A stretch of DNA of 64,000 bases from assembly GCF_029637605.1 (NCBI RefSeq), contig NZ_CP121261.1, positions 4,650,001-4,714,000 on the forward strand. The letters run 5' to 3'. The stretch is from Achromobacter spanius. GTDB taxonomy: Bacteria > Pseudomonadota > Gammaproteobacteria > Burkholderiales > Burkholderiaceae_B. This document shows, piece after piece, positions 38,086-46,149 of this stretch. The notes beneath the pieces are model-generated. The model was not told where the DNA came from. It made no database searches and worked only from the letters and a program-made list of their open reading frames with translations. Position 1 is the first letter of the stretch. The number at the start of each line of letters is the position of its first letter. The translations under genes were made by a program, and so were the position numbers.

Positions 38086-38113
38086 AAGGGCCGCGTAAGC
38101 GGCCCTTCTTCAT
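38086..38113 (+). terminator. Rho-independent terminator downstream of glmS
   Basis: Perfect 9-bp stem AAGGGCCGC / GCGGCCCTT (38086-38094, 38099-38107) with a GTAA loop, followed by CTTCATTTTT. It is the same stem type as the rpoH terminator. It lies 128 bp after the glmS stop, beyond the repeats, so it could be the original glmS terminator displaced by inserted DNA. Confidence 0.7.
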
Positions 38114-38503
38114 TTTTGGCACGAGGTTCGGCTCAGCAGAAGACGTACCGACAGCCAATCGCTGATACTGGGACAACCATTCAAACCGTCCTGTTGAACC
38201 GTTCAACACGGGCGTTTGCTGCGGCTTGCCCGGATGGACGCACTCGAGCTTGGTGTGCCACGCTTGGTTAACGTGGGATGGGAGCCCCTTGTACCAACTG
38301 CGTCGTCGCGCAGCACCGTGCGTCACCACCTCTGGTGAGGCATCATTGAATTGCTCCGAAATCTCAGTTCAACGCCCCGATTTGGACCGGCGCTCGCGGA
38401 TGTGCGTAAACTTCCCGTGCTTAGCGTGTAGACACCGTGGAGGCATTTGAATGGTTGTGTTCTTAAACCTCGAAGCACTTACCTCTAGGATGGAGGGTGA
38501 CAC

Positions 38504-38899
38504 ATGATCGGCTGGTGGATCATCGTATCGACAGGCAGCCCCGAGGAATGCGACCGCGCCGACCCAGAAGCGCGTCGTGCTGCCATCCTGGCGCAGTGGG
38601 AAGCAGGCGCTGGCGGCATCGGTTGGATCGAGCATTTGACGCAAGTGAGCAAGGCCGCCAAGTTCGCCGGTGGCGGCTATCCGAACCGCTATGCCGCGCG
38701 CGCTCGCGATGTGCTGCCATTGATCGAAGGCGGCGGTATCTTGCCATCCAAGGATGGCGTCTGGATCTTCGGCATCGACGAGGGCGAGGAATACGCGCAG
38801 CCTCCCGGTTGGGTAGGCAAGATCCAGGTGCATGCCGACCGTGTGGCCGCGTGTTCTCCGGATCAGCTCTTGACAATTGATGCCTGGGATCAATCCTGA
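38504..38899 (+). CDS. Hypothetical protein, 131 residues, island-borne
   Basis: Soluble acidic protein without signal or helices (MIGWWIIVSTGSPEECDRAD at the start; GGGYPNRYAARARDVLPLIE and GVWIFGIDEGEEYAQPPGW in the middle). GGAGGG lies 8 bases before the ATG and codon use looks genuine. I do not recognise a named family with certainty. Small acidic single-domain proteins in T6SS-associated islands are often orphan immunity proteins, so that is a possibility only. Confidence 0.6.
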   Translation: MIGWWIIVSTGSPEECDRADPEARRAAILAQWEAGAGGIGWIEHLTQVSKAAKFAGGGYPNRYAARARDVLPLIEGGGILPSKDGVWIFGIDEGEEYAQPPGWVGKIQVHADRVAACSPDQLLTIDAWDQS

Positions 38900-39052
38900 C
38901 TGTCATTTGAGGCCGCCAGGTCATAAAACGCGCAGCCCGCGCTTGGCCGGCGGCGCGTTCACAAATGTCGACCGTGTGCCCGCCGCGCGTCAGGGACCGT
39001 AAGCGTTGGCGCGCCAGGCCTCACGGCTCTTTGATCGAGTTCCCAGGTCGAG

Positions 39053-39225
39053 CTATTTCGTGAAGGAGATCATCAGGTATCCCGCGATATCTCCAACCTC
39101 CATATCGGCCGGGATGATGATGTCATCCGCGCGCACCTGCTTGCCGTCGGTTAGGCGGTACACCTCCCACCCCGGCTCGTGTGAAGCACTTCCAGCGCAA
39201 ATCTTCCGTAAGCGTCGAACTTCAT
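39053..39225 (-). pseudogene. Frameshifted small gene of the MKFDxxGRF family (DUF7661-like)
   Basis: The minus strand starts MKFDAYGRFALEVLHT with GGAG upstream, then must shift by one base to continue as EPGWEVYRLTDGKQVRADDI, followed by PADMEVGDIAGYLMISFTK and a stop. The two halves together match the layout of a small uncharacterised family that starts MKFDVFGRF and carries W-VYRL (I believe DUF7661). The span is 173 bp, not a multiple of three, and a single-base loss near 39177 explains it. A sequencing error is an alternative. Confidence 0.55.
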
Positions 39226-39474
39226 GGCATCTCCACGTGGTTATGCGGTCCGTGGTTACGGTCGCTACGGGCCCCTAAGCGGCCAAACTCGGGTATCCGG
39301 GTGGTGACGCGAATGCCGGCGTTCGACCCATCGCGGTCGGTCGGACCTCGACGCCGGATGACTACCGCGCATCAAAAGTTGCCGCTCGCACATCCTCAAT
39401 TTTGGGGATGTCGCCGAAAGTCCTTCGCGCGTAGGCTGCAAGTTCAACAATCCGTCGCTAGTCAAGGAGATGGC

Positions 39475-40155
39475 ATGCAAGTCCTTCTACTAGTCGTGTC
39501 GATCATTGGATTTTTTGCATCGGACACTGCATTTGCGCAGGGGCAAGTTCCACTGGCCAACGATAAGCTCATAAGAGCTACAAACTATGTTCAGGAACTT
39601 CGCACGCGTCGAGGAAACATTGCGACAGAGGATGCAATCCTCGCTACCAAGCTTAGCTGCGACGGGCTTCGAGAACTGACAAGAGATAAAACATTTCGCC
39701 AACGTGTGTCCGACGTAGCGGCAGCTGCAGACAAATACACCGAAACCAATGCGGCCATACGGCATAGCCTCGCACGCTTTCTCGATGAGTTTCTGAGCCC
39801 TGAAGTACTAGTCCTCGAGCGAGCTGGTCTCTCCAGCACGGCCATCGGTCATATCGTAAAAGACGGCTTCGATCTCCACGCACATGCATACATCGGCAAG
39901 TATGGGCGCGGCTCCGAAGAGTATTTTTTAAGAAACTTGGATGAGTTCACGGATGAAGTCTGTCGCGCCGCAGGCCAAGCCAAGCTAATAGCAGAGAGCA
40001 AAAAAGAAGACCTGCTGTTTCGCCTTGGTGTGGGCCTCAGTGGGGCTGTTGTAGTGCTCGCCGACTTGACACTTACTCCCTCTTGGACCGGACCGCTGGC
40101 TGTACAGTCCTACTCGTTCGGTTACGCGCTTTTTGTGGGAGCTATTCTCAAGTAG
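39475..40155 (+). CDS. Hypothetical exported or membrane protein, 226 residues, atypical composition
   Basis: It begins with a signal peptide or anchor (MQVLLLVVSIIGFFASDTAF, possible cleavage AFA-QGQVP), then a mostly helical soluble region (residues about 25-180, with ATKLSCDGLRELTRDKTFRQ), and ends with two hydrophobic segments (GVGLSGAVVVLADLTLTP and YSFGYALFVGAIL). AAGGAG lies 6 bases before the ATG. It is noticeably richer in A and T than its neighbours, indicating transfer. No family recognised. It lies inside the stretch bounded by the transposon-end-like repeats. Confidence 0.6.
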   Translation: MQVLLLVVSIIGFFASDTAFAQGQVPLANDKLIRATNYVQELRTRRGNIATEDAILATKLSCDGLRELTRDKTFRQRVSDVAAAADKYTETNAAIRHSLARFLDEFLSPEVLVLERAGLSSTAIGHIVKDGFDLHAHAYIGKYGRGSEEYFLRNLDEFTDEVCRAAGQAKLIAESKKEDLLFRLGVGLSGAVVVLADLTLTPSWTGPLAVQSYSFGYALFVGAILK

Positions 40156-40407
40156 CCGGAGTACGCGCGCCTCTCAGCTCAAATGTTAATTACATGCTTC
40201 TTGATCCCACCAGCGGCGGCTCATGGCCGATAGCGGGCAGAGTGACGGCGCCAAGCGCCGTACAGGCTTCCTGATCGACCGGTTGGAGTGGCGTGATATC
40301 TGAAGATCGTACGCTGATCCGTCGATCACGACCGCTGGATGAGCCGAGCGGCGAGTGACCCATCCATTTCGCGACTAAGTCGCTGGAACACCGGAGGCAC
40401 GAACGTT

Positions 40408-40433
40408 GCGACCGATTTTATTTCTCTCTTTCA
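40408..40433 (-). repeat. Transposon-end-like repeat, right side (inverted)
   Basis: GCGACCGATTTTATTTC followed by TCTCTTTCA is the inverse of the left end near glmS: both tips read TGA, and 20 of the outer 26 bases agree. The repeat stops where similarity to an IS3-family transposase begins (about 40434). I found no matching 5-bp target duplication. The 40156-40407 stretch before it holds no gene I can support. Confidence 0.4.
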
Positions 40434-40867
40434 ACACTTGCGAATGCCTGGCCATCGAGGTCGATACGTCGTTGCCGGGAGTGCGTGTTGTCACGGTGCT
40501 GCAACGGCTAGCTGAAATGCGTGGCCTGCCGCGATCTATTACTGTGGACAATGGGCCGGAGTTCGCCGGAAGAGCCTTGGATGCCTGGGCCTACTAATCT
40601 GGCGTAAAGCTGTCGATTATTCAGCCGGGCAAGCCAGTGGAGAAAGCTTATATCAAAAGTTTCAACGGCAAGTTCCGCGACGAATGCCCTAACGAGCACT
40701 GGTTCTTGTCCCTGCGACAGGCCAAAGACTTGATCGAAAACTGGCGGGTCGAGTACAACACCGATCGACCCCACAGTGCGCTCGGATATTTAACCCCGGC
40801 GCAATTTGCGCAGGCTAATCAGAAACAAGGTTTTTTACCCCTAGACCCTATGTCGGTGTTGTACTAA
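40434..40867 (+). pseudogene. IS3-family transposase OrfB remnant, truncated and mutated
   Basis: Reads in one frame as ECLAIEVDTSLPGVRVVTVL, then RGLPRSITVDNGPEFAGRAL, a stop codon (TAA at 40595-40597), and GKPVEKAYIKSFNGKFRDEC to DRPHSALGYLTPAQFAQAN. This is the C-terminal part of an IS3-family (IS407-like) integrase. Three defects are visible: the 5' half is missing, there is a nonsense codon, and the catalytic Glu of the DDE triad (normally YIESFN) is Lys. No IS ends identified. It cannot transpose by itself. Confidence 0.85.
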
Positions 40868-40919
40868 ATCTGTGGGCAGGTCATTCTCGTCCATTCAGTC
40901 ACAACATCATGGAGAAAGC

Positions 40920-41426
40920 ATGCCAAGATCTGTGGTCCGCATTGGCGATAGAACAAGCCATGGAGGCGTCGTCGTTACGGGAGATCAAACACTCAACGTG
41001 TTTGGCCAGGCTGCCGCCCGTAAGGGCGACATGACAACGTGCCCAAAATGTAAGGGGAGCTACCCGATTGTGGAAGGCACCCGCTCGACCGGCAGTTCGC
41101 AGTGGCTGGCGCTGGAGGGCATGCGCACGGCCTGCGGCGCGACCCTTATCGCCAGCCAGCATTTTTGGCGGGAGGCCGACGCGAGCGGCACGAGGTCAAT
41201 GGTGCCAGCCGATACCAATTCAAATGCCTACAAGGGCCGCTTTCAGGTGTTCGATGACGCCTCGCGAGAGCCACTCTCTGGCCAACGATATCGTGTGACC
41301 ACCATGGAGGGGACGCCGTTCGAAGGTGAAACGGATGCCGGTGGCTATACCGCCTGGATCGAGGCCCAATCCCCCGATATGTTGACTCTGGAACTGCTTG
41401 CTCGGAATCAGGATGAAACGTCATGA
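40920..41426 (+). CDS. PAAR domain protein, T6SS spike tip/effector carrier
   Basis: 168 residues. The N-terminal ~85 residues are a PAAR domain (SVVRIGDRTSHGGVVVTGDQ; CPKCKGSYPIVEG; MRTACGATLIASQ), which caps the VgrG spike of type VI secretion and sharpens it. The C-terminal part (YKGRFQVFDDASREPLSGQR, then TMEGTPFEGETDAGGYT) is a beta-sandwich-like extension often placed between PAAR and cargo. GGAGAAAGC precedes the ATG. The gene overlaps the nuclease gene by four bases (ATGA), indicating coupled synthesis of carrier and cargo. No VgrG or structural T6SS gene is in the window. Confidence 0.88.
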   Translation: MPRSVVRIGDRTSHGGVVVTGDQTLNVFGQAAARKGDMTTCPKCKGSYPIVEGTRSTGSSQWLALEGMRTACGATLIASQHFWREADASGTRSMVPADTNSNAYKGRFQVFDDASREPLSGQRYRVTTMEGTPFEGETDAGGYTAWIEAQSPDMLTLELLARNQDETS

Positions 41427-42064
41427 GTGATGGAGCTCCGACCTCCGGCGGAGGGATGTCTACTGGGGCCGGCACGACAACACCGGTAAGCTCCGGGCTG
41501 AGCCGGCTGGCGCCGCCAGACCAATCTGTATTGTGCTCGGCGATCTGCAAGTGCCAGGCGACCCCTGGTATCGGTAAGGACGGCCGCAAGCTGAATCAAG
41601 TGTGTGTATCCAGCCGCCTCAAGGAACTGGACAAGCTTCAAAGTGGGCGCAGCCCTTACAAGCCCGAGGTCAACTATGACATGACTCAGGAGCCGCCCGA
41701 GCCCATCATGGATAGCGAAGACGACACACAGCCACATAGCTGGCTGCGCGGCTGGATTGACAAGTACTGGGGCGATCCAGACAAGGGCCGGCCAACGTGG
41801 AAGCCCAACCGCGGTTATGTCCGGCGTCCCGATGTAGTGATCGTCAATGACCCGATGAACTCGCCCACTCAAGACAACATCCGGATGGTGGTGGAGATCA
41901 AATTCCCAAACGATGACCTTGGCGATGGTCAGTTAGAGGCTTACATAAGAATCGCCGGCAGTTTCGATAAAACTGTGCTGCTCGAATCTTCGGAATGCGA
42001 CTGCAACCAGGTAGAGGAGCGCGAACGCCAGGCCGAAGAGCTAGACAAGTACGCCGTACCCTGA
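41423..42064 (+). CDS. VRR-NUC domain nuclease, probable T6SS antibacterial effector
   Basis: 213 residues. The catalytic core is a PD-(D/E)xK VRR-NUC type fold: RRPDVVIVND (D137), VVEIKFPNDD (E158, K160) and GDGQ (Q170), all intact. The N-terminal half is Ser/Gly-rich, then has a CSAICKCQATPGIGKDGRKL block with cysteines. Proteins with this layout next to PAAR and DUF3396 genes act as DNA-degrading effectors delivered into competing bacteria. The activity here is inferred from motifs and neighbours. Confidence 0.82.
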   Translation: MSDGAPTSGGGMSTGAGTTTPVSSGLSRLAPPDQSVLCSAICKCQATPGIGKDGRKLNQVCVSSRLKELDKLQSGRSPYKPEVNYDMTQEPPEPIMDSEDDTQPHSWLRGWIDKYWGDPDKGRPTWKPNRGYVRRPDVVIVNDPMNSPTQDNIRMVVEIKFPNDDLGDGQLEAYIRIAGSFDKTVLLESSECDCNQVEERERQAEELDKYAVP

Positions 42065-42072
42065 GACGACCT

Positions 42073-43170
42073 ATGACAGACTTTCATCCCGACATGAGCC
42101 GCGAGGCGTTTGCCGCAGCACTTCGCGAGAACACGCAGGCGCAGCAGTTCCCCGGGGCGATGCTCATGCCCAAGAGCCGCCACGATTATGTAGGCGCGGT
42201 CATCGCCATCACAGGTACCTTGTATTTCGAAGGCGGCTATACGCAGCTTAAGCGGGAGGCAATCGCACAGTGTTTTGACGATTACCTGGCGCAGGCGGGC
42301 GATGCCCTTACATGGCTGTGGCGTGGCGAGCCCCCGTCAGGCCCGCCGTGCATGCCCTACGTCAAGGCTCCGAAAATCCGCGATTCTTTCGAAACGCTCG
42401 ACGAAGACGAAAAGCTTGACCTGCAGTACACGAGCGGCACCAAGCGCGAGGACGCCGGCCCTTATTCCTTTTATGTCAATGCCGCACCGGCTTGGGCCGC
42501 CAAAAAAACAGGCCGTCTGGATGTGTTGCGGTTCACGTTGCCCTTTGTTGATATTGTCGAGCAACCGAAAGCCTTTCAAACCTTGTTCGTCGAATTCGCT
42601 GGGCGGCTGCAAGCATTGCATGGCCATGGCGGTTTTGGTTTTGTGCTGTCCCCGTCGGAATGGAACAGTAATCAGCCCACCGAAGCCTTCGCGTCGGAGC
42701 AGGCTCGCGGCGTTGATGTGGGGGCACCAGTATTCTCCGCCATGGTGCTCAAGCCCGACACGTTCAAGACAGTGTCTTGGCTGACCGCAATCAATCGTGA
42801 CATGGTGACGCAGGCTGGCGGCTTGCACACGTTGCGCTCGGAATTGCCTCCAGACTGGTTTGCCTTCTATGACTATGGCGCTGGCATCGTCATTCAGGCT
42901 GGCAATGAACCCGACCTGGCTGCGACGGCTATCGACCCTAAGCCTCCGCAGTACGCGCTACCTAACGCAGCGCTCAAACCGCTGCGCAGTGCTGTGTTCG
43001 GGCTACACCTGGCAGCTAGTGCCGCCGGCGAACCGCGGCTGACCGGACTCAAAGGCGAAGCATGGGTTGAGCGCTTCGATGTATCTGACGAAGAGCTGCT
43101 CGACGTCAAGGCACGACTGCTGGATACGCCTCGGCTGGATATAACCCACACTCTGGACGAGCGACTGTAG
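42073..43170 (+). CDS. DUF3396 (type VI immunity family) protein
   Basis: 365-residue cytosolic protein without signal or helices. Segments such as DYVGAVIAITGTLYFEGGYT, SFYVNAAPAWAAKKTGRLDV and RFTLPFVDIVEQPKAFQTLF match DUF3396, the immunity family that accompanies VRR-NUC and similar T6SS effectors. It starts 9 bp after the nuclease gene, so the three genes make a complete PAAR-toxin-immunity unit. Presumed to bind and block the nuclease in the producer. Confidence 0.82.
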   Translation: MTDFHPDMSREAFAAALRENTQAQQFPGAMLMPKSRHDYVGAVIAITGTLYFEGGYTQLKREAIAQCFDDYLAQAGDALTWLWRGEPPSGPPCMPYVKAPKIRDSFETLDEDEKLDLQYTSGTKREDAGPYSFYVNAAPAWAAKKTGRLDVLRFTLPFVDIVEQPKAFQTLFVEFAGRLQALHGHGGFGFVLSPSEWNSNQPTEAFASEQARGVDVGAPVFSAMVLKPDTFKTVSWLTAINRDMVTQAGGLHTLRSELPPDWFAFYDYGAGIVIQAGNEPDLAATAIDPKPPQYALPNAALKPLRSAVFGLHLAASAAGEPRLTGLKGEAWVERFDVSDEELLDVKARLLDTPRLDITHTLDERL

Positions 43171-43226
43171 CGCAGCCGGGGGACCAGCCCTGTGCATTGA
43201 AGGCGTCGCGCGCAGCGCCGCCTGGG

Positions 43227-43335
43227 CGTTTTACAACTCCTGAATAGTAAAACGCGAATACAATTCCCGCGTTGTATTGGTGATTTACAACCTATCTTGA
43301 GTATTTCAATTTTACTCAGTAGAATTTGTAAATCA
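43227..43335. promoter_or_regulatory. hipBA promoter with nested operators
   Basis: TTGAGT (43297-43302), 17 bases, TAGAAT (43320-43325) is a good sigma-70 promoter. Around it lie four inverted repeats: CGTTTTAC / GTAAAACG (43227-43234, 43247-43254), AATACAA / TTGTATT (43257-43263, 43272-43278), TGATTTACAA / TTGTAAATCA (43281-43290, 43326-43335, flanking the promoter) and TGAGTA / TACTCA (43298-43303, 43313-43318). This fits autorepression by the HipB-type antitoxin encoded next. Confidence 0.7.
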
Positions 43336-43356
43336 GCAAAACAACGTGAGGCCTGT

Positions 43357-43617
43357 ATGACCGATTTCACCGTCCGTACGGCGGAGCAGCTGCCTGCACT
43401 GCTCCAGGGTTTTCGCAAACAGTCCGGCCTGACCCAAGCGGATACGGCGATGCGCCTGGGCGTCAGCCAGCAGGCCTTGTCTCATCTCGAGCGCCATGCC
43501 GACAAGGTCAGCGCCGACCGCCTGCTGGAGCTTCTGAGCATCCTGGGCGTCGAGCTCGTGCTGCGCAAGACCAGCGAATCGCCGTCGCCCAAGGCGTCGG
43601 TTGGCCCCAACTGGTGA
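43357..43617 (+). CDS. hipB: HipB-type antitoxin, XRE family regulator
   Basis: 86 residues with a Cro/C1-type helix-turn-helix (QSGLTQADTAMRLGVSQQAL followed by SHLERHADKVSADRLLELLS). It neutralises the HipA kinase and represses the operon. The promoter upstream has nested palindromes. The start at MTDFTVRT is preceded by GTGAGGCC. It is separated by 4 bp from hipA. Confidence 0.92.
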   Translation: MTDFTVRTAEQLPALLQGFRKQSGLTQADTAMRLGVSQQALSHLERHADKVSADRLLELLSILGVELVLRKTSESPSPKASVGPNW

Positions 43618-43621
43618 GCCC

Positions 43622-44974
43622 ATGGGTCGACGCTCACACACCCGCACACTGAATCTCTGGATGAACGGCGAATTCGTCGGCACCTGGAGCGTGCAACCGC
43701 ATGTCGGAGAAGTCCTGCAGTATGCCGACGCCTGGGTGGCATCCGGACAGGGGCGCCCGCTGTCGCTGTCCCTCCCCTTCACCCCGGGCAATCCGCCGCA
43801 CCGTGGCGAAGCCGTGCGCACCTACTTCGAAAACCTGCTGCCGGACAGCAAGGAAATCCGCGAGCGCGTGGCACGTCGGTACCAGGCCGGCTCGACCAAT
43901 GCGTTCGCCTTGCTGGCTGAAGTTGGTCGGGACTGTGTCGGCGCGCTGCAGGTGGTGCCGGGCCCCGATGCGCCGGACGGCGTGCAAGAGGTGAACGCGG
44001 TTCCGATGACCGACGCCGAGATTGCCCAGCTGCTTCGCAACACCCTGGCGCCAGGCCCCCTGGGCCGGAACGCTGCCGAGGATGAAGACTTCCGCATCTC
44101 CATTGCCGGAGCACAGGAAAAGTCGGCCATGCTCTGGTACGACGGGCGGTGGTGCCGGCCGCATGGCGCGACACCGACCACTCACATCTTCAAGCTGCCA
44201 CTGGGCCTGGTCGCAAACATGAAGTTCGACATGAGCGATTCGGTCGAAAACGAGTGGCTGTGCTCCGAAATCCTGCGCGCCTACCAAATGCCTGTGGCGC
44301 GCACCGAGCCCCTGATGTTCGAGGACATGAAGGTGCTGGCGGTCGAGCGCTTCGACCGGATGTGGTGGGAGAGCCCAGAGGGCAAGCGCTGGCTCATCCG
44401 GCTGCCGCAGGAAGACATGTGCCAAGCGACGGCAACCCCGCCGCATTTGAAGTACGAGTCCGACGGCGGGCCGGGTGTGCGCCAAATCATGAAGCTGTTG
44501 GCTACGTCGCGCGCGCCTGACCGCGACCGTCGCACGTTCTTCCAGGCCCAGGTCCTCTTCTGGATGCTGCGTGCCACGGATGGCCACGCGAAGAACTTCA
44601 GCATTTTCCTGCGCCAGGGTGGCACCTACGAACTCACCCCGCTGTACGACGTACTTTCCGCTTACCCCGTCATCGGCAAGGGTGCGAAAAAGCTGTCTCC
44701 GTACGACGCCAAGATGGCCATGGCCGTGCGCTCGAAAAACCCCCACTGGGTCATGCGCGACATCCTGCGTCGGCACTGGATCGCCGTGGGCACCGAGCAT
44801 GGCGTAGTGAATCCCGACGGTAAGGGGGTGGAGCATGTCCTCGACGACCTGGTGGCGCGCACGCCCGGGGTCGTGAAGGCCGTCCGCGCGCTACTGCCGG
44901 CGGGATTCCCCATGCACGTGGCCGACTGCATCCTCAACGGCCTGCAAGAGGCCGCTGACCACCTGGCAGGTTAG
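43622..44974 (+). CDS. hipA: HipA-type serine/threonine kinase toxin
   Basis: 450 residues, close to the 440 of E. coli HipA. HipA_N domain (residues about 10-115, SLSLPFTPGNPPHRGEAVRT and YFENLLPDS), then the kinase: SIAGAQEKSAM (160-170, ATP loop), ATDGHAKNFSIF with catalytic Asp320 and Asn325, and LTPLYDVLSAYP with the metal-binding Asp343. HipA toxins phosphorylate aminoacyl-tRNA synthetases, causing dormancy and antibiotic tolerance. Motifs intact, so likely active. The pair forms the right side of the island. Confidence 0.94.
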   Translation: MGRRSHTRTLNLWMNGEFVGTWSVQPHVGEVLQYADAWVASGQGRPLSLSLPFTPGNPPHRGEAVRTYFENLLPDSKEIRERVARRYQAGSTNAFALLAEVGRDCVGALQVVPGPDAPDGVQEVNAVPMTDAEIAQLLRNTLAPGPLGRNAAEDEDFRISIAGAQEKSAMLWYDGRWCRPHGATPTTHIFKLPLGLVANMKFDMSDSVENEWLCSEILRAYQMPVARTEPLMFEDMKVLAVERFDRMWWESPEGKRWLIRLPQEDMCQATATPPHLKYESDGGPGVRQIMKLLATSRAPDRDRRTFFQAQVLFWMLRATDGHAKNFSIFLRQGGTYELTPLYDVLSAYPVIGKGAKKLSPYDAKMAMAVRSKNPHWVMRDILRRHWIAVGTEHGVVNPDGKGVEHVLDDLVARTPGVVKAVRALLPAGFPMHVADCILNGLQEAADHLAG

Positions 44975-45004
44975 CGCCAGAGGACCAGCGTCCTTTATCG
45001 CGTA

Positions 45005-45496
45005 TCAAATCACCCCGACACGGCTGGTGCCTCCTTGGGTCACGATTTGCACCCGCTGCCCCGCTGAGATGGGCACATCGGCCTCTTGGGCGATGACTCG
45101 TGTTTCGCCGTTGTCCAGCTGCACCGTTATCTCCAGCCCCGCACGGCGCGCTGAGGCATTCTCGATGGCGTTGCCGGCTGCCGCGCCGCCGATCAGGCCT
45201 CCGACGGTGGTCAGGCGCCTGCCGGATCCACCGCCGATGGCGTTACCGGCCACCGCGCCAAGCGCGCCGCCAGCAATCAATCCCGCGCCGGAACTGCCGG
45301 ACGACTGGATGGTGATGCCTCGTACGGCGACCACCGTGCCTAACACGACAGTCTGCGCGCGTTGGGCCTGGTCGAAGGTGTAGACGCGCGACGACGCGCT
45401 TTGTTGGGCGCAGCCTCCCAGGGCCATCGCCGCCGCGCCGGCCAGCAGCGCGAATCGCAGGCGTCGACTGCGCGTCAGATTAATGCGTAGGTTCAT
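45005..45496 (-). CDS. Glycine-zipper 2TM lipoprotein, SlyB family
   Basis: 163 residues. Lipoprotein signal with lipobox LGGCAQQ, then VYTFDQAQRAQTVVLGTVVA and the glycine zipper GAGLIAGGALGAVAGNAIGG and GGLIGGAAAGNAIENASARR, ending in a beta domain with LDNGETRVIAQEADVPISAG. This is the Pal/SlyB-like outer-membrane lipoprotein family, associated with envelope stress. A second zipper protein lies at 28.6 kb. It faces the hipA gene tail to tail. Confidence 0.88.
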   Translation of the reverse strand: MNLRINLTRSRRLRFALLAGAAAMALGGCAQQSASSRVYTFDQAQRAQTVVLGTVVAVRGITIQSSGSSGAGLIAGGALGAVAGNAIGGGSGRRLTTVGGLIGGAAAGNAIENASARRAGLEITVQLDNGETRVIAQEADVPISAGQRVQIVTQGGTSRVGVI

Positions 45497-45545
45497 GATC
45501 AGTCCTCGAAAGATACGAAATTGAGACGGGTGTACTGAAAGCGGC

Positions 45546-46025
<480 letters not shown>

Positions 46026-46149
46026 GAACAGTCCTCCTTAAGAACAAAAGGCCGTCCCAGCCGGCAAGGCCGCCGGAACGCCGGTCACCGCAAACCACGA
46101 CATCGCGGTCGCGCGAGTGCGCAGGGATGTGCGGCCGCCACCTGGCGGC

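Larger units (their letters stand above)
37959..38503. other. Gene-free junction between glmS and the accessory island
   Basis: 545 bp holding transposon-end-like direct repeats (37983-38027), an intrinsic terminator (38086-38113) and no coding sequence I can support. The frames that stay open here look like antisense or chance. The stretch after about 38120 may be decayed mobile DNA, but I do not recognise its origin. Confidence 0.55.

Noticed and set aside
37886..38329. A 147-codon frame on the minus strand over the glmS end
   Set aside because: Its C-terminal half is the antisense of glmS and the rest has no recognisable motif.
39006..39278. A 90-codon plus-strand frame in the island
   Set aside because: It lies antisense to the better supported frameshifted MKFDxxGRF gene and has no ribosome site or motif.
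37959..45000. CRISPR array or restriction-modification/defence operon in the island
   Set aside because: No regularly spaced repeats and no recognisable defence nuclease, methyltransferase or Cas motif were found; the nuclease present is better explained as a T6SS effector.
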